DNA of 64,000 nt from Tribonema minus (lineage: Eukaryota; Sar; Xanthophyceae; Tribonematales; Tribonemataceae). The notes below the pieces were generated by a model. That model was not told where the DNA came from. It ran no database searches and saw nothing but the letters and a program-made list of their open reading frames with translations. The position numbers were made by a program, and so were the translations under genes. The stretch is taken from the NCBI GenBank assembly GCA_017506865.1, contig JAFCMP010000257.1:806001-870000 (forward strand), in the 5' to 3' direction. Of this stretch, positions 57,652 through 64,000 are shown in pieces. How positions within the stretch are numbered: the stretch's first letter is position 1; every line of letters starts with the position of its first letter.

Positions 57652-60600
57652 CTGCGGCAGCGGGTCGTGAATGGCGTGCGGGTGCGCCTCCAGGTGTGCG
57701 CGGATGGCAGGCTGGCGTGCGTAGAAGTCGCGCAGCTCCGGCAGCAGATCGCTCGCGCAGGCGCAGCGCTGCAGGTGCGCCTGCGCCCAGCCGCTGATGA
57801 GGCGCGAGTTGGCGGGGGAGTGGTATCTGCAGGCCGGGAAGGGACGGGGGGGGGGCAAGGCAGGGGGGCACGTCGGCTGTGGGAATTGAAGCATGCGGGA
57901 TGAGCGTGCAGAACGCACATGAGGGGGGTGCATAAGTTACGCAGCGATGCTGCAGGTGCGCCAGCTGGTGAGGCGCGGTTTGATTAGCGGACTCCGAGTG
58001 GCACTTGCATGGCTGCAGAGCGCAAACAGAGGGCCCCGGGTTGCGTGAACCAACGATTTCCGTTCCAATCAAGCAGTGCTGCCATGCCTTGGCTGAAGAC
58101 TGCGCTGGCAGCAGCTGTATTGCCTCAAGGATGCTGATGCTGCATTCAGGATGGCCTATGAGTTGATCATTGCTTGCATGCAAGCAGCCTTGGTGACATA
58201 CTGTGGCTCAGGGTATAAGGGTGTAAACACTTGCGCAGAGACACCGGTCAAGCTAGAGGCGCCACCGACTGAATTGCCAATGTCTGCACAGAGCATGCTA
58301 CCTTAAGTATCTGTGCCGTCATAAACATAGTTGCACGTAAAGCACTGGTCAAGTCGGCAGCACACGCATGTACACATCTCCATCCTTGTCTTTTGACCCT
58401 CGCCCATACCCTATGTATGCTATGCGTCATCGAGCAGCAGCACGACGCCGCGGAAGTCAATCTGGCGCACGTACAACGCCATATCTACATGCTTTGAAGT
58501 ACGTTACCCTACACACGGTGGTTTCACACTTGACTGAACCTGGAACCCAATCCTACTTGACGGTTTCACGTCACCTTGTCCTCACCCTGATCCCCTAATC
58601 CCATCGCTAACACTAACCTGTACCCTTGCCCCCCAAGTTGCTCACCTGTCATCGAGCAGTATCACAGCGCCGTGATCAAGTCGATGTCGCACGCACCGTC
58701 CCAGCGCCTGGTTGAGGGCTCTGAAGGCGGTCTGCCGGTACCACTGCTCGCCGCTGCGGCGCATTTCACAGCGGTGCAGCACGTCTCAGCACGGAGCAGC
58801 AAAACCTCAACGAGTGTGCGAGCGCAGCTTATGTGATGCTCATGTTCCAGAAGTATGTCATTTTACGAATTTTTGGGGGTAGAGGGCAGCGCATGAACGA
58901 ATGAGCATTGTGTAACTAAAGCACGTATGGACTTGTATTTATAAAGGCCCAAGGGAGGCCGGGTTGCCTATGCAATCGAAAAGCTTGCGTCAACGCAGCA
59001 GCCTAGTCTGCGCTGTGCCCTAGGAGCTTGGATACCGGCGCCGCAACACAGCCCAGCATTCGCGCTCCACGTGTGTACGCCATGACGCGCTCCGCCAACT
59101 CCCGCGCCAGCGATATGCTCAGCTCAATGAGGATCTGACGCTTAGCTAACCCGGCCTTGCGTAACACATCTGCCTTCCCCCCCCCTGAGCACAGTGCTGA
59201 GTGCATTGCCAACTCCTTAACAAAAAGGCTTGTCTGCTTGCCCAGCCGTCCGTACGACTCCTGCACGAATGGCACAAAAGCCCAAGATGACGTCAAGGTG
59301 CCGGTGTGGTGCTTGACCTTCGCGTCCTCCCCACCCCAGCAGCATAGCCGTCCGTGTTCGAGGCATTTGTTTTGCCTGTCAGGTACGAGCTCGCTGTGGG
59401 CGCGCGCACACTTGTGTCTAGCACTATTCCCTTGTTACGGTATGTACTGAAGCACTGATTGAGTCTTGCTGCTGTGGGGGAAAGGTCTTTCAAAGAAACG
59501 GCTAGAGGAGCGAAGCCGCCTCTGCGAGCAGAGCTCATGTTGTATGCCTACGTCGTAACGCTGTATACAGCAGCACCGACGCCAGCGATGATGAGAGCGC
59601 CACACTTGCACGCAGCGCTGCGGCGCAGTTCACAGCGGTGCAGCACATCTCAGCAGGGGCGGCGTGAGCGCATGCGCGTCGAGTGTGCGAGCGCTTCTGA
59701 TGGTGACCGCTATGCTAGCAGCACCGACGCTAGCGGTGATGTCCGGGAAACAGCTTTTTTTTGTGGCGGTTCCGACTCTGTGTGCCACTGGCTGCTGTGC
59801 TCATCACGTGTGCTCACTCATGATGGCCAGCGATGGAGCCAAACCGAATATGGTCGCTGCAATGCACTAGATCCTCACCTCTCGTCTAACAGCGCATCCT
59901 TCGGGATTAGAGGCGAGGAATAGGGTTACTCGCAACAGAGTCTGGTCATGGCGTACACGCAAGCGGCGTAGGTGTCGTGCAGCATTTATTCTGAAGAACA
60001 ATGGAGATAATGACAACTAATGCACTTGCGATGGAAGGCGGAAGCTGCAACAACCGCGCACAGTGCCACGCAACGCTCACGCTTGTGCACAATCAGGAAG
60101 TGCTGGAGAGGCATGTGCAAGGCTTGAATGCGTGCTCACGCAATAGAATAGCAATGGCAGGGGTATGATGTTCTCGTGTGCGTTTTGCCCTATGCAAAAC
60201 GAACTGTTCGATTGAATGACCAGAGGAAGTGTACTTGTGTTCAACAAGCCCTGTTGCATCGGTGAGAGTGACTACAGCTTTTGTTGGAGTATGCGCATGG
60301 CGTTGCATCTGATCACGCAAGAGCAGCTCACTGCAAGCACAAAGGGCTGATGGCGAAGTCGGCCGTGCATCACACAATAATCACAGCAACACATCCGGAC
60401 GCAATGCCTTCCACTGCATGGCGCAAGCACCGTGCATGAGCTCAAATTCAACAGCTCACTTCAAGTGCAGGTCGCGATTCGCCTTGTGCTGAGCGTCTTG
60501 ATACTCTTTCTTGCACCGCGTCTGGGTGTCCAGAGCACCAAAAGGTATGCCCACGCACACAACCATTCTACACAGCCCTGCAGCAGCCAACAATTTTTAC

Positions 60601-63600
60601 AGGATAGCAGGCGTTTCATCGTGTCAGTTTTGGAGGATTCAAGAGACATGAGAACGTGCAGACTTGGCCCTAGCCCTTTTCCCGGCCCTAACTTCACTGC
60701 AATCACAGTAAGAGGGTCACAGCAACCAACTTGCGGTGCCTCACAGCAAATGCATTCAAGGGACACCAGCAAAAATCGAGCATACGACCACTCTGCACAG
60801 CTCTGCAGTAGTCAATGACGCAAAGCGCAGGCGTGAAAGCATGGCAGTTTGGGAAGATGCAACAGATAACACAAAAAACCTGCAGCCAAGCCAGGTTTGC
60901 GCCTGACCCTACCGCTACTGTGCCTCTAGCCCTGACCGTACTTTATTGTAAGGCAGTGCCCTTGGATATCACCGCCACATTGTGCCTGCACAAGAAGAGC
61001 CCAGATGAATCTCATGAATTTTGAGCAGTTATTGCAGCAGCAGCGACGACAAAACGTCGTAACGGGAAGCGCCTGAGTCGATGCCCATTTGAGATAGGCA
61101 TCAACAGTCTGCATGCAGGTTAATTAGCTGACGTCGCTATCAAAAGCTGCCAGTTGCGTTCCTTGTCTGCATAGCGTCAGGGTTAGCGTTAGGGTTAGGC
61201 GCTGCCAGTACACTCCCAGTTTGCAGGGTCAATGCACTCATTGCATCTGCCTCCATTCGAAGCCAGCAGAACAGCATACAAAATTGCTCGGGCACGCAAA
61301 CGCTGTGCTTGCCAATGCTGATTCAGCCTCCATGGACTGCCGCAAAAAGCGGCCAAGCTCCACCATCTAGTCACTGCACACACTCACTGTCTGGGAAGTC
61401 AATGCCCTCGCTGATTTTACCCCTGAAAACCGCAAGCAGCAGCGCTCCGTGGCCACCCTCCATGCGCCGCTTGAAGTTCTGGAGTGCATGCGCCATCTCG
61501 TCGCCGGCGCTCCCCGTCGGTTCCCGGAATATCTGCATGCCGCAATGCACAACAGGGTCTCTCAAAAATTCTGAAACTGTTGAGCATTAGTAAGCTGGAT
61601 CCCTGATATTGGATGATGTACAGTTTCTAAAGGAGTGGCCGTCAATGCGAATTGAGGCATTTTTGTAGTGTCCACAAGACACATGCGGATTCCGGTAGCG
61701 AGCTGGACATCTCCAGTGCCATAAGCGAAGAGTAATAAAAGTACACGGCACACCCTGCGTGTGATGAGCTGCAGAGCTTCAGGCCGAGCAGTTGTAGTTC
61801 CTGAGCATTATCCATGGCGCGCATGGTCTTGTGAAACACTAAAACTTTTTTTCTTTGTAAATCTATTGTTTTGTGTGAATGTATTTTTTGTGAATGTAAT
61901 TTTTGTATTTACAAAAAATAGCGAATGTATCTTTCTGAAGCACTTTCTTGAAACATTCACAGAATACTTCAGATGTGCATCCAAGCAAACTGGGCGTGGC
62001 CCACCGTGGCCCATACTAACTGCAGCACTGATGGCAAAACTGGGCGTGGCCCACCGTGGCCCATACTAACTGCAGCACTGATGGCGCGTGGCCGTGCATG
62101 GCGTAGCGAGAACAAACATCTAAAAGTACGCGTGGAGTATTGTAACACTGGCAAGGGCGGCTACAGGTACAACTTCAACTTGTGCTCTCCACCGGGCACG
62201 CATATATATTTAGAGCGAATTACCGCTGATCGAACAGTTCTTCAACAAGGTTTCAGCTGCAGAACGCTTGAACTCAAGCCTTAGGACATGTTGCAGCTGT
62301 GCAGGAGCATATCCAGTGCAAGCGTTCTTGACACAATATCAAAGGCACAGGGTGCAGGAGAATGTACTGATTCTGTAGCTGGCATGCACGATATGGACGC
62401 AGCTCAGTGACATGCACATCTCTTTGGCAGCATGCTCGGGGCCAGCGGGCAGTGTGGCGCTGACGATGTTTTATGGTGAACCTGAAAACGAAAAGGAACG
62501 CTTGCTTCGTGACGCCAGTGCGTCCGAGCCGCTGCGGTCTCAGCTATTCAAGGCTAATAAATGGCCCGATTTCTTGTCAGTGCTAAATCGCAATCGCTCA
62601 ATTTCCGAGGCAGCCCGGCGTGGTGTCTGGGCATTTAGAAAAATGTCCCACCCACACCCTCCCTCGCAAAAGGAAAACATGAATTCTCAAGGAGCTTGCA
62701 TGCGGGCGCAGCAGCAATGCGGGGAGTTTACGCGTACCGCGAGTTGTCGGGTGTGGACCTGAACAGTTTCTCATTGGCGAGCATGCATCCGCAGCAGTCA
62801 TGCAGGGAGTCCACTAGTACCGCAAGTCATCTGGTGTCGACTTGAACAGCATTTGAACATTACCGCACACGGCAGGTTATGCGTATGAGGTACCCTGTGG
62901 TCACGGGTGACGAGTCTGAGCACAGGGAAAAAGGGCCCGACTTCACAAACGAAGAGCAATGATTCTTAAGGAGCTCGCATGCAGGTGCAGACCGTGGGCC
63001 AGAACAGTTTTAACCCTTGCCTCATACGGCAGAAAAAGTATCAGTTACACGGCGGCCATGGGTTACGACTCTCACTTACGAATAAAACACGTGTCAAAGG
63101 AATGTACTTGCACCCGTGCCACGGGTGTGCGCGCTTTCCCTGATACGGATATACTGCGGAGTATACAATGCGCTGTGCTGCGTGGTACTCCATATTGTAC
63201 ACATGAAGTGGAAGCGTGACGTGCCAATTCTTTCTGACAAGTAAGCTGCGTGCAGCGTTAATCTAGGGGCATCAAAAATGTCTATTTATTGATCTACGGC
63301 TCTGGGCTGAAAACCATGTACCTTATGCAATTGTGGCAGCGCGACCCATACCTGTTTCTTGCTGTCGAGCAGGTGATACATTCCTGTAGACCGCCACCGC
63401 GATAGCATGTCAGCCAGCAGCTTGTAGCTGGGCAGAAAACACAGCAGCCCGCCTGCGACGTGCAGGAGCATCGGCGAGTGAAGTTCAACAGCAATTGAAG
63501 TTGCAGCAACTCGTGAATATGACGTTTCAAACGTAGCTGCTCGTTCAACATGTCCAAAGCGTCACCATGTGAAGTTGACTATAGCTCCAAAACAAGCAAC

Positions 63601-64000
63601 ATGCAGGGGCCATCAGCCTCTACGCTGCATTGCAACCAGCAGGCGCACTCTCAGCACATCTGCGAGCGTCAGCATGTAAAGTTTTAGAGACAACTTCAAC
63701 GCGGCAACATGCAGGCCCACCAGCTCTACGCTGCATCACATCCAACACGATAAGCCCTAACCCTAACCTTAACCGCAACCCTAACCTAACCCTAACTCTC
63801 ACCGTCCACCACGTCCGCGCACGCCAGCAGCGTCGCGCCGACGCCGTCCTTAAACTCATCCGTCCTCTGATTTTCCGACTTGCCAATCAGCCGATAGCCC
63901 GCCACCATCGCCGCCGCCGCCGCCGCCGCAGGCCCCGGCCCCTCCCCGTTGGGCGCTGCCGCCGCGGCCCGCAGCAGCAGCGGCCGCCACTGCGCCGCCG
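57112..64000 (-). CDS. FANCJ/BRIP1-like 5'-3' DNA helicase (N-terminus outside window)
   Basis: Six exons seen on the - strand, all in phase: 64000-63803 (cut by the window edge), 63452-63352, 61532-61388, 60577-60460, 58753-58646, 57826-57112 (TAG). This is an XPD-family iron-sulphur helicase acting in interstrand crosslink and G-quadruplex repair. The match to FANCJ is specific: [57 protein letters not shown] (motif V), VVCVGIPFG, then [20 protein letters not shown] with [12 protein letters not shown] (motif VI) and [13 protein letters not shown]. The Walker A, Fe-S and DEAH parts must lie beyond 64000. The last exon adds a C-terminal tail of about 200 residues that is low-complexity: a Gln run of 16 (57603-57650), Ala runs, and no recognised BRCA1- or MLH1-binding motif. 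Introns hold junction copies, a retroelement, a 50-bp tandem repeat and TTAGGG units. Confidence 0.93.
57600..57651 (-). repeat. CAG/CTG trinucleotide run (polyGln in FANCJ-like tail)
   Basis: About 16-17 uninterrupted CTG units on the + strand, read as CAG (Gln) in the helicase's last exon. A likely length-variable site. Confidence 0.95.
58420..58760 (-). repeat. Junction duplication, FANCJ-like fifth visible exon, donor side
   Basis: The exon end (+ strand: GTCATCGAGCAGTATCACAG, CGCCGTGATCAAGTCGATGT, CGCACG) has a decayed copy at 58428-58475 (GTCATCGAGCAGCAGCACGA, CGCCGCGGAAGTCAATCTGG, CGCACG) about 216 bp into the following intron. Confidence 0.78.
58750..59710 (-). repeat. Junction duplication, acceptor side, split by a retroelement
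   Basis: GCTGCGGCGCA.TTCACAGCGG, TGCAGCAC.TCTCAGCA and AGTGTGCGAGCGC occur at 58753-58836 and again at 59627-59694. The ~870 bp spacing is far longer than other duplications; removing the ~600-bp retroelement between them gives about 250 bp, the usual range. Confidence 0.75.
58925..59520 (-). mobile_element. Retroelement remnant, probable LINE (longest copy)
   Basis: On the - strand, the conserved 3' end (59040-58925) is preceded by ~480 bp of coding remnant resembling the C-terminal tail that follows reverse transcriptase in algal non-LTR elements: [14 protein letters not shown], then [20 protein letters not shown] and [17 protein letters not shown]. It is 5'-truncated and broken, lies in an intron of the FANCJ-like gene in the same orientation, and was inserted after a junction duplication had formed. 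LINE is inferred from 5' truncation with shared 3' ends; a reverse transcriptase core is absent. Confidence 0.62.
60550..60880 (-). repeat. Junction duplication, FANCJ-like fourth visible exon, acceptor side
   Basis: The acceptor region of exon 60577-60460 (+ strand: ACGCACACAACCATTCTACA, CAGCCCTGCAGCAG, GCAGGCGT.., GTCAGTTTTGG) has a decayed copy near 60780-60865 (ACGACCACTCTGCACAGCTC, TGCAGTAG, GCAGGCGT.., GGCAGTTTGGG), about 230 bp upstream in transcript order. Confidence 0.65.
61178..61200. repeat. Telomere-type cluster in a FANCJ-like intron
   Basis: CAGGGTTAGCGTTAGGGTTAGG-type run of about three units, one altered. Confidence 0.75.
61987..62086. repeat. Perfect 50-bp tandem pair
   Basis: Two abutting copies of a 50-bp unit (AAACTGGGCGTGGCCCACCG..CAGCACTGATGGC) with no difference visible to me, directly next to an AT-rich block at 61845-61975 (TTTGTGAATGTA-type repeats). 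Inside the 1.8-kb FANCJ-like intron. Confidence 0.93.
63590..63745. repeat. ~108-bp intronic tandem pair
   Basis: GCAACATGCAGG.GCC followed by CAGC.TCTACGCTGCAT recurs about 108 bp apart, with AGCGTCA.CATGT.AAGTT lead-ins. Lies in the first visible intron of the FANCJ-like gene and contains no exon sequence. Confidence 0.75.
63754..63798. repeat. Telomere-type array directly after a splice donor
   Basis: On the gene's - strand the intron reads GTGAGAG then TTAGGGTTAGGTTAGGG and further degenerate units, so the array begins within a few bases of the 5' splice site of the exon ending at 63803. Confidence 0.9.

Overview
This window is nuclear DNA of a eukaryote, most likely a photosynthetic alga with a complex (secondary) plastid such as a stramenopile or haptophyte. 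Genes are split into GC-rich exons separated by long introns with GT..AG (once GC..AG) borders. Two gene products begin with a signal peptide followed by a plastid transit-like stretch, with an aromatic residue at the expected cleavage point (..CQAFAP in the TypA/BipA protein, ..QAAAW in the ferredoxin/metallo-hydrolase). There are several short TTAGGG arrays, and one gene encodes the PT-repeat (PTAQPTSQPT) extracellular protein type common in stramenopiles. The assignment to a group is inference.

Layout: (1) 1.15-6.06 kb, + strand, a prolyl 4-hydroxylase. (2) 9.23-13.93 kb, - strand, a plastid-targeted fusion of a 4Fe-4S ferredoxin domain and a metallo-beta-lactamase-fold hydrolase. (3) 15.9-16.25 kb, + strand, two exons of an unknown gene. 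(4) 16.35-20.86 kb, and perhaps up to 23.34 kb, - strand, a PT-repeat secreted protein. (5) 25.66-26.13 kb, - strand, a small coiled-coil protein. (6) 26.76-29.19 kb, + strand, a Tudor-like/acidic nuclear protein. (7) 30.36-32.15 kb, - strand, an intronless DUF6492-type glycosyltransferase-like protein. (8) 34.53-35.49 kb, - strand, a small one-pass membrane protein. (9) 36.19-44.15 kb, + strand, a GON4L-like SANT/Myb protein. (10) 45.10-53.18 kb, + strand, plastid TypA/BipA translational GTPase with 11 exons. (11) 57.11-64.00 kb (runs off the end), - strand, a FANCJ/BRIP1 DNA helicase. The genes do not form one pathway; they are ordinary neighbours on a eukaryotic chromosome. Exon chains were built by hand from reading frame, splice sites and family resemblance, and every listed junction keeps phase.

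The most striking feature is structural. Introns of five or six different genes contain tandem, decayed copies of the sequence that straddles a neighbouring splice junction (the last or first 20-70 bases of an exon, the splice site itself, and adjoining intron), repeated every ~70-240 bp. TypA/BipA shows this in nearly every intron, with up to five copies beside one exon. I call these exon echoes. They suggest that introns here grow by repeated tandem duplication centred on exon-intron junctions, and some copies still carry an open frame plus a donor site.

Other repeats are three copies of a retroelement 3' end (one beside the GON4L-like splice donor, with an apparent 11-bp target duplication that contains the donor), six short interstitial TTAGGG clusters, C-homopolymer tracts before splice acceptors, and a frequent intronic heptamer TTGAAGT/ACTTCAA.
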